Assembly (NCBI RefSeq): GCF_004379255.2
Contig: NC_056042.1
Location: forward strand, 16,973,901 to 17,037,900
Source: Salvia splendens
Lineage: Eukaryota; Streptophyta; Magnoliopsida; Lamiales; Lamiaceae
Length of the DNA: 64,000 nucleotides
Direction: 5' to 3'
Shown: positions 23,097-33,104 of the stretch, in pieces
How the letters are laid out: the number at the start of each line of letters is the position of its first letter
Position numbering within the stretch: the stretch's first letter is position 1
The notes under the pieces: generated by a model
Databases searched by the model: none
What the model was told of the DNA's origin: nothing
What the model saw: the letters and a program-made list of their open reading frames with translations, nothing else
Position numbers and translations under genes: made by a program

Positions 23097-23226
23097 ACAT
23101 CTCCATCCGTGCTCTTGCCAAAGAGTACGGATGTGGGTCTGGACCCACTTTTATTACTTTTTCACTCCCTACTCTTAGGCAAGAGCACAACACTCACATC
23201 CATGCTCTTCCGCAAGGACATGCTCA

Positions 23227-25202
23227 GAGCATCAGCAATGGAGGCGTCAAAACCGCGACGCCGGTTCTGACGCCGAACCATTGCGACCGGCGTCGGCGAA
23301 ATCGGCGTCAATTTCGGCGCACCCATGTCGATTCGTGTGGTGACGCCGATTCTAACGCCGATCCTCTCGGCGCCATTGTAGGCCCCGGATCGGCGTCAGA
23401 ATTTGATTTTTAATTTTTTTTTCCGAAAACACTATATATACGCGCTTTGAACGTCATTTTCATTGGCACCACTTGTTTTAACGAGTACTCTCTCTATCTT
23501 TCTTTCACTAGATCAATAACGAGCAATGGAGAACAACTACGCAGGAACTCCAGTGACTCCCGGGGATGGTCTAACACTCCCCCGACTCCCGGGGTAGGGT
23601 CTCAGACTCCCCCGACTCCCGGGGTAGGGTCCCAGACTTTCCCGACTCCTGGGGGAGGTGGTTGGCCTCCGATGACCGGGTACTACAACATGTACCCGTG
23701 GCAGCAGATGATGCCGGGGTGGGCACCCGGCATGCAGCCCCCTATGCAGATGATGCCGGGATGGGCACCCGGGATGCAGCCACCGACGCAGCAGATGATT
23801 CCACCGCCGCAGGGGACGCCCATGGGGGACAACGCCTATCGGCCGACTTTTGATTTTTCCACCGGTTCTTCACACACATCGACCCCAACGGATGCACAGT
23901 ATACGGAGACCTTCTCCTTAGCGGACTTGAGTTTTGATATTAACGAGGTTCCGGAAACTCTCATTCAAAGCCAGGGAGTAGGGCGGGGTAAGAAGAAGGG
24001 CAAGGCCAAGAAGGTCGGCGAGTCGTCGCAGCCGGAGGAGGATAGCCGGGTCTGGAGGAAGTGGACGGAAGCGGAGAACGTTGCGCTTGCCAAGGGGTGG
24101 GCCAAGATAGCCGCAGCCTACAGGGCATTTTGCCCTGAAGGGAGACCGCGCACGGGGGAGGAGTGCCGGAAGTGCTGGGACCGAATCAGGTCTGGCGTCT
24201 CTCGATTTTCGGGTTTGTACGCCAACGCCCTCCGCATGCAGACCAGTGGCCAAACATAGGAAGACTGCAGGAGGATTGCGGAGAGAGCCTACCCCGATCC
24301 GCAGAAGAAGTACTATGAGTTCACCTACTGGAACTGCTACGTTGTGCTCAATGAGTGGGAGAAATTCTGGGCAGGTGTCGACGTTGGCTGGCCGAAGAAG
24401 CAGAAACTGAACTATACCGGAGATTATAGCGGCAGCAGCAGTGGTTCGACAGACCTCCCCGAGACGGCCCAGGAGGTCCCGACCCTCGTTCGTTCGGTCG
24501 CATACCTCGCCCGTTGGCCAAAGGCGGGCGCAACAGGTTGCAAGGGAGGGCACCCGAGTTCCCAGGGGGTCCATTCGGCATCCCCCTCGGCAGGTCTACC
24601 GAGGAGCTCAAATTCTTCGCGCGCCAACAAACGCGCGCTCAAATGGTGAAGACCTTAGCCGACTTCCAATCGGCGGTGGACTCCGAGGTGAAGGATTATC
24701 TTCGTGTATTGCTCCATAGCCAGCGTGAAGAATTGGAGGTGATGAGGAGGGAAACCGGTGGGAATAGCCGCGGCGTAGGTGGCGACAGAGGCGGCGGCGA
24801 TGACGGTGAAGATGGCTGGGCGACGACGGAGACGAGGACGACGGCGAGGAGTGATTTTTTTTACTTTTTTAATTGTACTTTTAATTGTACTTTTAATTTT
24901 TGTACTTTTTTAAAATTATTGTACTTTTTTTTAAAATTAATGTACTTTTTAAATTTTAATAGTATTATTCGAATTTCCCGTATTTGTCTCGTAAATTAAA
25001 TTCCGTATGTTGATACGATTGTAAATTAAATTATATAATTGTTATTAGTGATGTGGATAGGTAGTGGGAAGGCTATGTGAGGGCTATTTGATGTCCAGTT
25101 GATGTAGCAAGCTGATGTGGCAGGAGAATTTTAGTGCTGATGATGTGGCAGTGTGAAGGCTATGTGAGTGCTGTGTGAAGTCCAGTCTCATTGTGGATGC
25201 TC
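23227..25202 (+). mobile_element. Element 1: Harbinger-like non-autonomous element
   Basis: 1976 bp with short terminal inverted repeats: GAGCATCAGCAATGG at the left, and CATTGTGGATGCTC at the right (GAGCATCCACAATG inward). Flanked by TCA on both sides (23224-23226 and 25203-25205). A 3-bp duplication fits PIF/Harbinger, although TWA is the usual target. It carries one Myb/SANT-NAM-associated gene and no transposase. GC-rich left end (repeated GACGCCG), AT-rich right end. Confidence 0.8.
23526..24860 (+). pseudogene. Myb/SANT-like, NAM-associated protein carried by element 1
   Basis: ATG at 23526 (MENNYAGTPVTPG). The repeat-rich N-terminus (TPPTPGVGSQ repeats, PGWAPGMQPP repeats) precedes a trihelix/SANT-like block (VWRKWTEAENVALAKGWAKI, RTGEECRKCWDRIRSGVSRF), then DCRRIAERAYPD...YWNCYVVLNEWEKFW, and a C-terminal helical NAM-associated-like region (ELKFFARQQTRAQMVKTLAD). 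Breaks: a one-base loss near 23567 (right arm has one more G), a TAG near 24257-24259 shared by both arms, and a frameshift near 24480-24500. Such genes are common TE-borne DNA-binding proteins in plants and are often mislabelled glutathione S-transferase T3-like. Role is unproven. Confidence 0.8.
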
Positions 25203-25489
25203 TCAAGGATCCTATCATTATATTATTCAATTTAAATAAAAACATTTTCACAATATTAAAATGCATTAAAAATACCCGAATACTATTACAAATTATAAAA
25301 AATTAAAAATTACATAATTAAAATCCTAAAAATTAAAATTTACATAAATAAACTCCTAAAAATTAAAAATTACATAATTAAAATCCTAAAATTAAAAATT
25401 ACATAATTAAAATCTTAAAAAATAAAATAAATAATTAAAATCCTAAAAAATAAAAATACATAATTAAAGGCTAAAAATTATCCTCGTGG
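25203..25489. other. AT-rich internal part of element 2
   Basis: Short near-repeats of the type AAAATTAAAAATTACATAATTAAAATCCTA occur several times (about 25290-25470), the 3' untranslated side of the minus-strand gene of element 2. The same motif in reverse recurs after the gene of element 3 (63940-64000), linking the two families. Confidence 0.6.
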
Positions 25490-26510
25490 AAGACTATTCC
25501 TCTGGCCCTATCCCCAATGTTCTTCGGAGACCCCGTATCATTGCCAAATGTGAATCAAGTTGCACAGGGGGTCATATTTGACCTATCGGCCAAATTGAGT
25601 TGGGCCAAAAGGGTCCACAACGAGTTGGTGGGGGTTGAGGTGGTACAAAGGCAGCAGGGCGGATGGAGTCGCTGCGCGACGGTGGTTGGCCGTCGTCTTC
25701 TTCCTTCCTTGCGGTCGGCGTTGGGAACTGCTTGGGCCAGCTTCGGGGCTATCCAAGTTAGTTCCGGCAAGCTGGCTAGCCACCTCATCCTCACCGGCGT
25801 TGGATAGGGATACCGACCTCGACCGTTTGCTGGAGGAGCTGGAGGAGGATGATATGTCTCCCCTATACTTCGGATGCACACGCTCCTCCTGCCAAGCGCT
25901 GAGGTACTTGAACGGTTTGTAATTTAGGGATTGGTAGGTCGCCAAGGCGGCACTGATGATGTCGAGCTCGCTCCTGCCGCTCCCCGCCGACCGCTCTTCC
26001 TGGAGGTAATACCCCTGGAACTTTTGGATTTCTTCATTGGCTCTGAATATGGCATTGCGCACCATACTCTCATTGCGCTCGATGGTTCCAGCCGGGCGGT
26101 TTTTATTGTATCGGCAAGAGACGCGCCACCAAAACATATCCCCGCTTTGGTTCGTGCCTATCTCCGGATCTTCGGAGATAATCAAATAGGCTTTGAATAA
26201 TTGATTCATCTCCGCCGGAGTGTACGGAGTGCGGACACCACGAGGAGTGGGAGTAGGAGTATGAGTAGGAAGAAGAGGAGTTTGAGAGCAGTCGCTCCCT
26301 CCCGATCTGGGTTCGGGTGCCCACCCGTATCGCCCATCGAGGGCATCTTGGTTGTCCACCGGGTAAGGCCGGTAACCACTCGAAACTTGAGAACCTTTGG
26401 TTTGAGGAGAGGCCGAAAATTACGTTTCCGGACTAGGGAATGGTTGTGAGCCAAACCATTCGTGATTCCAACCGAGGGAGTCGGAGGGGTGATCGCCGGA
26501 GCCGGATATT
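25490..26510 (-). pseudogene. Myb/SANT-like, NAM-associated protein carried by element 2
   Basis: Main frame 26359-25583 (258 codons): GRYGWAPEPRSG, then the SANT-like region PYTPAEMNQLFKAYLIISED and MFWWRVSCRYNKNRPAGT, MVRNAIFRANEEIQKFQGYY, then the NAM-associated helix DIISAALATYQSLNYKPFKYL, a Ser run and a basic KRS patch, and the tail RRPQGRKK. The natural N-terminus lies upstream (SASPQTKGSQVSSGYRPYPVD, in the same frame) but is separated from the first residues by a TAA at about 26425 that both arms share. The C-terminus slips into another frame reading SLWTLLAQLN. A palindrome (26759-26779) and a CCAAT-like motif lie upstream. Pseudogene of the same broad family as element 1, but only distantly similar to it. 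Confidence 0.78.
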
Positions 26511-26758
26511 TTTTTTGTAAGAGTGAAAGATTGAGAATTGATAAGAGAAGATGAGAGAATTTAGATGAGAATTTGTGTAGTGTGGTGTGGAAGTTGGGGT
26601 ATTTATAGATGAAAATGTGAATTTTGGGGAAAAAATTGAAAAATAAATTAAAAGTGGGAAGAAAACGGATATAATTTATTGCGAGGGGAAAATATTTTTT
26701 TTTATTTAAAATTAATTTTTAAATTAAATTTGATTTAAAAAAAAGAAAAATAAAAAAT

Positions 26759-26779
26759 GCCAACGGCTTTGCCGTTGGC
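26759..26779. promoter_or_regulatory. Perfect palindrome upstream of element 2 gene
   Basis: GCCAACGGC, TTT spacer, GCCGTTGGC. It lies next to CCAATCAG and before a second perfect 18-bp palindrome TGCTCGATGCATCGAGCA (26822-26839). In the right arm one base is missing from the first palindrome. May be a protein-binding site of the element; inference only. Confidence 0.45.
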
Positions 26780-26840
26780 CAATCAGAACGCGCCACGTCA
26801 GCCTGCTCAGCGGCAAGGACGTGCTCGATGCATCGAGCAG

Positions 26841-27530
26841 TGATGAATCGGCGAATTTTTGATGGTGATGAATGCTGGTAGAGAATAAAGATCACGACAC
26901 AGAGAATTTACGTGGTTCGATTTACTGAGGTAAATCTACATCCACGGGAAGAAAAGAGGGCAGAGTTGTATTGCTTGATCTGTTTTCTACAGCTTACAAT
27001 ACAGACTTGCTATTTTGTATTTTATCTCTAGAGATCGAGAGAATGTATAGAACTTAACCCTATCTATCTGATCTAGGTTCTATTTATACATTGAACCTAG
27101 ATCGTGGCATGCAGCCATTTACTAGGTAGTGGATGTCGTGGAGATCGTGGCGATCTTGCATGGGTCCACTATCCTGCATGAGTTAATGACTGCTTGACAC
27201 CACTAAATAGATCGTGGGTGGTGGAGGTGGAAATCCTGTATGAGTCCACTATCTCCTAGTTCGGTCGAATACTGAGACCGAACTGCTGAATTATGGCCGA
27301 GCAGCTTTTGCCGATCTGAGAGTAGAGCTTGATGCCGACTTGAGAGCAGAGTTTGATTGGTTGGCTTTTACCGAGCTGTAGGCTGGGGCCGAACTCTTTG
27401 GTTGTGCCGAACTGAACTCTTTAGTCATGCCGGACTGATACTCTTTAGTCATGCCGAACTGATACTCTTTCTTGGGCTTTAAGCTGATGGGCTTTACTGC
27501 TGTTGGGCTTGTTTAGTACGTACTCCATCA
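26841..27530 (-). repeat. Tat-A 3' LTR
   Basis: 690 bp, 5'-TGATGGAGTACGTACTAAAC...TTCATCA-3' on the minus strand. It contains an ATTTATAC/AATAGAACCTAG region likely to be the promoter. The right arm holds the equivalent at 51710-52395. Confidence 0.93.
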
Positions 27531-27547
27531 CTACCCCCCCCGGAAAG
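27531..27547 (-). other. Tat-A polypurine tract
   Basis: On the minus strand CTTTCCGGGGGGGGTAG directly precedes the 3' LTR; the G-run is the expected plus-strand priming site. Confidence 0.8.
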
Positions 27548-27629
27548 CGAAGTGAATTACTTCGGCATTCTGGATAAAGGTACGGGGTAAGTTGATGTTT
27601 GTCCTCGGTCTTATGAAGTGAACTCTTCT

Positions 27630-27790
27630 TTGACCGGACTCGTCTTTGGTCTGATGAAATAAACATCTTTGACCGGACTCGTCTTTGGGTTGATGAAATA
27701 AACATCTTTGGCCGGACTCGTCTTTGGTCTGATGAAATAAACATCTTTGATCGGACTCGTCTTTGGTCTGATGAAATAAACATCTTTAAC
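27630..27790 (-). repeat. 39-bp tandem repeats in Tat-A 3' region
   Basis: Four copies plus a partial of a 39-bp unit containing GGACTCGTCTTTGG and GATGAAATAAACATC, followed at 27810-27965 by a second degenerate repeat (GAGTTTTATCGCG...GATCGGACTTTCC). Right-arm counterpart at about 51455-51610. Non-coding. Confidence 0.85.
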
Positions 27791-27989
27791 CGAACTAAGC
27801 TTGTGTCCTAATTTGGCGAGTTTTATCGCTCGGATCGAACTTTCCGTTGTCCTAATTTGGGGATCGGACTTTCCCTTGTCCTAATTCGGCGAGTTTTATC
27901 GCGTGGATCGGACTTTCCCTTGTCCTAATTCAGGCAAGTTTTATCGCGAGAATCGGACTTTCGTTGCAGTTCGTTTCAGACGAAGTGCT

Positions 27990-28325
27990 TGATTCTTAAG
28001 CTGAATTGTGGTCTTGTATCCTCTTTAGAAGCTTGGACTTCACAATCGTTGGCTTATTGCAGCTCGTTTCAGACGAACTGCTTGTTTAAGCTGAATTGTG
28101 GTCTTGTATCTTCTGTAGAAGCTTTGACTCACAATCGTTGGCTTGTTGCAGCTCGTTTCAGACGAACTGCTTGTTTAAGCTGAATTGTGGTCTTGTATCT
28201 TCTGTAGAAGCTTTGACTCACAATCGTTGGCTTGTTGCAGCTCGTTTCAGACGAACTGCTTGTTTAAGCTGAATTGTGGTCTTGTATCTTCTGTAGAAGC
28301 TTTGACTCACAATCGTTGGCTTGTA
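27990..28325 (-). repeat. 89-90 bp tandem repeats in Tat-A 3' region
   Basis: Four near-identical copies with starts of CTGAATTGTGG at 28001, 28091, 28180 and 28269. Located between integrase and the LTR. Right-arm counterpart at about 50930-51250. Tandem arrays in the 3' untranslated region are a known feature of Tat/Ogre-type elements. Confidence 0.9.
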
Positions 28326-28517
28326 TATGTTCTAAGAAGGGGATCAGCCTTCGAAGAACAAGATACCTCAGTAACATTTGTAAGAGACGACACGCACATA
28401 GACAGACAAAACGCATATAGACAAAATAAAAAGCACATAGAGACAAACAAAGACCAAGCAAACCAAATAAAGCACATTGACCGAACAGGACTCAAGACTG
28501 ACTGACCGGACTGTCTC

Positions 28518-29480
28518 TTACAAATGGAACTTTTTGAGGTTGGAAATGTGCCATGATCGGGGTACCTGTTCTCCTGACATGTGAGCCAATTTGTAAGACC
28601 CTTTGCCGAGGACTTCTGACACCCGATACGGACCTTCCCATGTGGGTTCGAGCTTGCCCAGCTTTTCTGCTCGGCTTACTTCGTTGTTTCTCAAAACGAG
28701 ATCTCCCACTTGAAATTGCAGCTTCTTCACCCTTTGGTTGTAATACCGGGCTACTTGCTCCTTGTACTTGGCTGCTTTTATGCATGCCAATTCTCTTCTT
28801 TCTTCGGCAAGATCTAGCTCGGCTCTCAGTCCGTCGTCGTTCATTTCTGAGGAGAAATTTAGAGTTCGGGGACTGGGTACGCCGATCTCCACCGGAATTA
28901 CGGCTTCAGTGCCGTACACCAGACTGTACGGAGTTTCACCGTTGGAGGTTGTGGGTGTAGTTCGGTAGGACCATAGGACTTGAGGGAGATTTTCTACCCA
29001 TTGTCCTTTGGCTTGTTCTAACCGAGCTTTTAACCCTTTCACCAGGATACGATTTGTTACCTCCGTTTGTCCGTTTGCTTGTGGATGAGAGACCGAAGTG
29101 AACCGCTGTTGAATATTCAGCTCTTGGCACCAATTCTTGAACGTCTTGTCGGTGAACTGAGTCCCGTTATCCGAGATGAGGATGTGGGGTATGCCAAATC
29201 GGCACACTATGTTCTTCCAGACGAAGTCCAATGCCTTTGAGCTCGTTATCGTAGCTAATGGTTCAGCTTCCACCCACTTCGTAAAGTAGTCCACGGCAAC
29301 GATTAGGAATTTCATTTGCCGAGGAGCTTGAGGAAGTGGTCCCACTATGTCTATGCCCCATTGCATGAAAGGCCAAGGCTTTGCATAGTGGATAGATCGG
29401 TCTGCGGCATCCTTGGGATATTTGCATGGATTTGGCACTTCGGGCATGTCTTGACGAGCTGCACTGCTTCTTGTACCAAG
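28518..29480 (-). pseudogene. Tat-A integrase core and C-terminal domain
   Basis: Reads PWPFMQWGIDIVGPLPQAP (first catalytic Asp), VDYFTKWVEAEPL, ILISDNGTQFTDKTF (second Asp), SHPQANGQTEVTNRI (catalytic Glu), then WSYRTTPTTSNGETPYSLVY and the C-terminal GPYRVSEVLGKGSYKL with a terminal WHISNLKKFHL. All three DDE residues are present and the frame is open to its natural stop. It is separated from the upstream H2C2 part by a frame change near 29430. The protein inserts retrotransposon cDNA; whether it is made is unknown. Confidence 0.92.
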
Positions 29481-30760
29481 GTTGGCCAATAATATCCCCA
29501 TCTTAGAACTTTTTTAGCTAAAGCTCTAGCTCCGATGTGGCTGCCGCACGATCCTTCATGAACTTCTCTGAGGATGTAGTCCGTCTCTTCTGGTCCTACG
29601 CACCGCAATAACGGCTGGAGGTAAGACTTTCTAAAGAGGACTCCTTCATGAAGTTCGTACCGAAGTGCTCGGCACGTGATCTTCCGAGCTTCTCTCTTAT
29701 CCTCGGGCAATTGTCCTTGATCCAGATACTGCAAGATCGGCGTCATCCAGTTCGGCGAGCTGGATACTGAATGTACCTCGGCTTCATCAATGCTTCGATG
29801 CATTAATTCTTCCGCCTTTGAGCTCGGATCTGAGGCCAACTTACTTAAGGTATCTGCTCGGCTATTTTCCGCTCTGGGAACGCGGATTGTCCGAAAATAG
29901 GAGAAACTTCGGCTGATGCTTTGCGCTTTGTCCAAATACTTCTTCATTCTCTCGTCACGAGCTTCACTTGTACCCAACATGTGATTTACTATGACTTGTG
30001 AATCACAATGGACTTTGAGAGATTTGACGAGCAGACTTTGCGCTAACTGGAGTCCGGCCAGGAGGGCTTCGTACTCGGCTTCATTATTAGTAGTGGGAAT
30101 AGGAACCGAAGTGAGTAGGTTACCTCGTGTCCGTCGGGAGCGACGAGTAAAATACCAGCTCCACTTCCCATCTTGTTTGAAGCTCCATCTACGAATCCGC
30201 TCCAGCAGTCTGGCGGCTCTACTTCGGATTCCGAGGACTGTGTTAGTTCGGCATTGGTAGAATTTTTCTGTTCGGCAATGACAGGGATTGCTTGATCGAA
30301 CTTGGCCTCTGCAAGAAAATCTGCCAAGGCTTGTCCCTTGATGGCTTTCCGAGGTAGGTACTCGATTGAGTGTTCTCCCAGCTCTATGGCCCATTTGGCG
30401 ATTCTGCCTGATGCTTCTGGCTTGGTCAAAACTTGCCGAAGAGGCAGATCGGTTAAGACGCATACCTTGTGAGCATAGAAGTATGGCCGCAGTCTCCTTG
30501 CTGCATTTACTAACGCCAGAGCAATTTTTTCCAGAGGTTGATACCTTGTTTCTGGACCTCTTAATGCTCGGCTTGTAAAGTAGATGGGAAACTGCTTTAG
30601 GCCTTCTTCTCGTACAAGCACCGCGCTGATGGTTTGATCTGATGCCGCTAAGTATAAGAATATTACTTCGGCTTCGGTTGGAGCAGAGAAAATAGGAAGC
30701 TCGGCTAAATAACTTTTGAGCTCGTCAAAAGCCTTTTTCTGCTCTATGACTTCAGAGACG
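29430..30760 (-). pseudogene. Tat-A RNase H, second RNase H and integrase zinc-binding region
   Basis: Begins in the C-terminal RNase H of pol (FSAPTEAEVIFLYLAASDQT, REEGLKQFPIYFTSRAL, RYQPLEKIALALVNAARRLR, CVLTDLPLRQ), continues to a second, archaeal-like RNase H (WSGFVDGASNKMGSGAGILL, NNEAEYEALLAGL, VHCDSQVIVNHM, RADTLSKLAS: four acidic positions kept), and the integrase H2C2 block (HEGSCGSHIGARALAKKV, KTCPKCQIHAN). A one-base loss near 30110 splits the frame here; the right-arm copy is continuous at that point. The second RNase H is the hallmark of the Tat clade. Confidence 0.9.
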
Positions 30761-32058
30761 ATTTAGTCTTCCCGGCAGGGAGAGCGTCAATAGTTAGGAT
30801 TACTCCATCATATTGCGGCTCGTTGTCGTCTTCGGGATCCTGTTGCCTTTTCGGATCCTGAGGAGCGCAGTTCGCACCTCCCTGCTTTTTGTTCTTTTTC
30901 GGCTGCTTGCTTTGGTATTTTTTTAACGTCCCTGCTTTCACAAGGGCATCAATACCTGCAGCCAAATGTCGGCACTCCTCGGTATCGTGACCGTAGTCTT
31001 GATGGAAGGAGCAATACTGATCCTGAGGTCGGCGCGCAGCCGATTTCGTCATCCGCCTTGGTTTTTCGAACATATCGGAATGTAGTTCGAAAATTTCCGC
31101 TCTTGACTTGTTTAAGGGTACGAACTGAGCGGGCGGCTTCTCAGGATTGAGACGTGGTCCCAATCTACCTTGTACCGGTGCCCTTTGAATTCTTTCAAAA
31201 GGAGTTCGGCGAGGAAGCCTCTGATCGCTATGATCGGGCTTCTTTTCGTCTCCTCGGGATGAGCTGTCTAAAGACCGTTTTCGACGGTCTGCCTCATCCG
31301 CACGGAAAACTGGTCCGCAATGTCCCACATCTCTGAGCTGTTTGCGGACTGCATTCCACGAGCTTTCTGTAGAGAGCTCCGGGCAGGATTCCATTTTGGA
31401 ATGCCGAAATGACAAGTAGATCGTTGAGATCATCTACTTGTAGGCATTCCTTGTGGAATCTCGTCATGAAGTCGCTGATCTTTTCGTCGCAACTTTGACG
31501 TATAGAAAGCAGCTGAGCCGAAGTGCTTCGGGCTTCCGCTTTCTGAAAGAACCTCCTGTGGAAAGCATCCATTAGATCTCGGTAGGATCTAATGCTGCCT
31601 TGAGGAAGGCTGTCGAACCATCTTCTGGCGTTCCCGATAAGAAGCTCGGGGAACAGCTTGCACATATGGACCTCATTGAGACCCTGGTTCGCCATATTAT
31701 ACTGATAGCGTCCCAAGAAGTCATGAGGATCCACTAGCCCGTCATAAGTCATTGACGGTGTCCGGTAGTTCCGCGGTAAAGGAGTTCGGGTGATATCGTC
31801 CGAGAACGGAGTCTTTAATGCTCCGTACATGGCGAACCCGATATTTCTTCGGTACGGAGGAGATGGAGTTCTCCTGTGGTTCCGGTACCGAGGAGGAACA
31901 GGAACATGTCGGGGTTGAGGATTCTTTCTCCTGGAAGACACGTCACTACTGCGGTAGTGACTTTCATGTCTGGATGAGGAGGGAGGATCCGCCGTTGTCT
32001 TCTCCGGCTGTTGGCTCTTCTGCAGGAAGGTTAAGAACTCCTCCTGCTTCTCGGCCAA
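30744..32058 (-). pseudogene. Tat-A gag
   Basis: Two overlapping frames. 32058-31294: acidic/proline N-terminus, RRNIGFAMYGALKTPFSDDI, DPHDFLGRYQYNMANQG, FPELLIGNARRWFDSLPQGS, YRDLMDAFHRRFFQ, DFMTRFHKECLQVDDL, which is the retrotransposon gag core. After a frame change near 31330 the second frame (to about 30750) has a knuckle-like CSFHQDYGHDTEEC and a lysine-rich patch, ending GVILTIDALPAGKT, normally the lead into protease. Right after it, sequence jumps to the RNase H of pol, so protease and RT are deleted. Same junction in the right arm. Confidence 0.9.
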
Positions 32059-32309
32059 GAACAGCTTGACAGCTTCATTTAAATCGGGCTGCTGGAAGAC
32101 TCGGTGCGATGACTCCTGGAGTGGCTTGTGCCTTCTTCGTGAGAACCGGAGGTAGATGTCTCCCGAGGCCGTTTTTCAGACCTGCGAGCTGGACTAGCTT
32201 CCTCACGGTTATCACGAACGGTATTACGGGTAGTGTGTGATCTGGTATGCATTTTTCTGGGGTGGAAAAAGGGTCAAAAATTCGCTTTATCACAAATTTG
32301 GTTCTCTGT

Positions 32310-32327
32310 TTCCCACAGACGGCGCCA
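32310..32327 (-). other. Tat-A primer-binding site
   Basis: On the minus strand TGGCGCCGTCTGTGGGA starts one base after the 5' LTR; a typical Tat/Athila-type PBS. Confidence 0.85.
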
Positions 32328-32328
32328 G

Positions 32329-33017
32329 TGATGAATCGGCGAATTTTTGATGGTGATGAATGCTGGTAGAGAATAAAGATCACGACACAGAGAATTTACG
32401 TGGTTCGATTTACTGAGGTAAATCTACGTCCACGGGAAGAAAAGAGGGCAGAGTTGTATTGCTTGATCTGTTTTCTACAGCTTACAATACAGACTTGCTA
32501 TTTTGTATTTTATCTCTAGAGATCGAGAGAATGTATAGAACTTAACCCTATCTATCTGATCTAGGTTCTATTTATACATTGAACCTAGATCGTGGCATGC
32601 AGCCATTTACTAGGTAGTGGATGTCGTGGAGATCGTGGCGATCTTGCATGGGTCCACTATCCTGCATGAGTTAATGACTGCTTGACACCACTAAATAGAT
32701 CGTGGGTGGTGGAGGTGGAAATCCTGTATGAGTCCACTATCTCCTAGTTCGGTCGAATACTGAGACCGAACTGCTGAATTATGGCCGAGCAGCTTTTGCC
32801 GATCTGAGAGTAGAGCTTGATGCCGACTTGAGAGCAGAGTTTGATTGGTTGGCTTTTACCGAGCTGTAGGCTGGGCCGAACTCTTTGGTTGTGCCGAACT
32901 GAACTCTTTAGTCATGCCGGACTGATACTCTTTAGTCATGCCGAACTGATACTCTTTCTTGGGCTTTAGGCTGATGGGCTTTACTGTTGTTGGGCTTGTT
33001 TAGTACGTACTCCATCA
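32329..33017 (-). repeat. Tat-A 5' LTR
   Basis: 689 bp, differing from the 3' LTR by a few substitutions and one G. Followed by AGCAG target duplication and the right end of element 2. The right arm has no counterpart of this LTR. Confidence 0.93.
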
Positions 33018-33104
33018 AGCAGCGCCGTGCCAGCGGCGACAGCGGTGCCGCGCCAGCGGCACGGACGCAGTCCGTCCCAGCGAGCACCGCTGCGGATGCT
33101 CTTA

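Larger units (their letters stand above)
21571..32204. repeat. Left arm of large inverted duplication
   Basis: Matches the reverse complement of 47039-57553 over essentially its whole length: monooxygenase 3' part, nested Harbinger-like elements 1 and 2, and the Tat-type retrotransposon up to its gag leader. The outer edge is a LINE-B/monooxygenase exon 4 junction with short shared sequence (TTCCA). The inner edge lies in the retrotransposon leader at about 32204. Confidence 0.9.
26841..33017 (-). mobile_element. Tat-A: Tat-type Ty3/gypsy LTR retrotransposon, PR/RT-deleted
   Basis: 6177 bp, minus strand. Both LTRs (26841-27530 and 32329-33017) start TGATGG and end TTCATCA in element orientation and differ at only a few of about 690 positions. 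Perfect target duplication AGCAG (26836-26840 and 33018-33022). Order from 5': LTR, PBS, gag, [protease and RT missing], RNase H, second RNase H, integrase, long 3' untranslated region with tandem repeats, polypurine tract, LTR. The dual RNase H places it in the Tat lineage. Non-autonomous, recent insertion. Confidence 0.95.
23097..33101 (-). mobile_element. Element 2: Harbinger-like element, split by two later insertions
   Basis: Outer parts are 23097-23226 (hairpin-rich left end, CATCCGTGCTCTTG...) and 33018-33101 (right end ...GCTGCGGATGCTC followed by TTA). Inside lie element 1 (23227-25202), the element's own gene on the minus strand (about 25490-26510) and the Tat retrotransposon (26841-33017). 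The right end reads GAGCATCCGCAG inward, a PIF/Harbinger-type terminus. The left end is poorly matched. The empty target sequence is visible at about 45060, which supports the extent. Confidence 0.65.
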
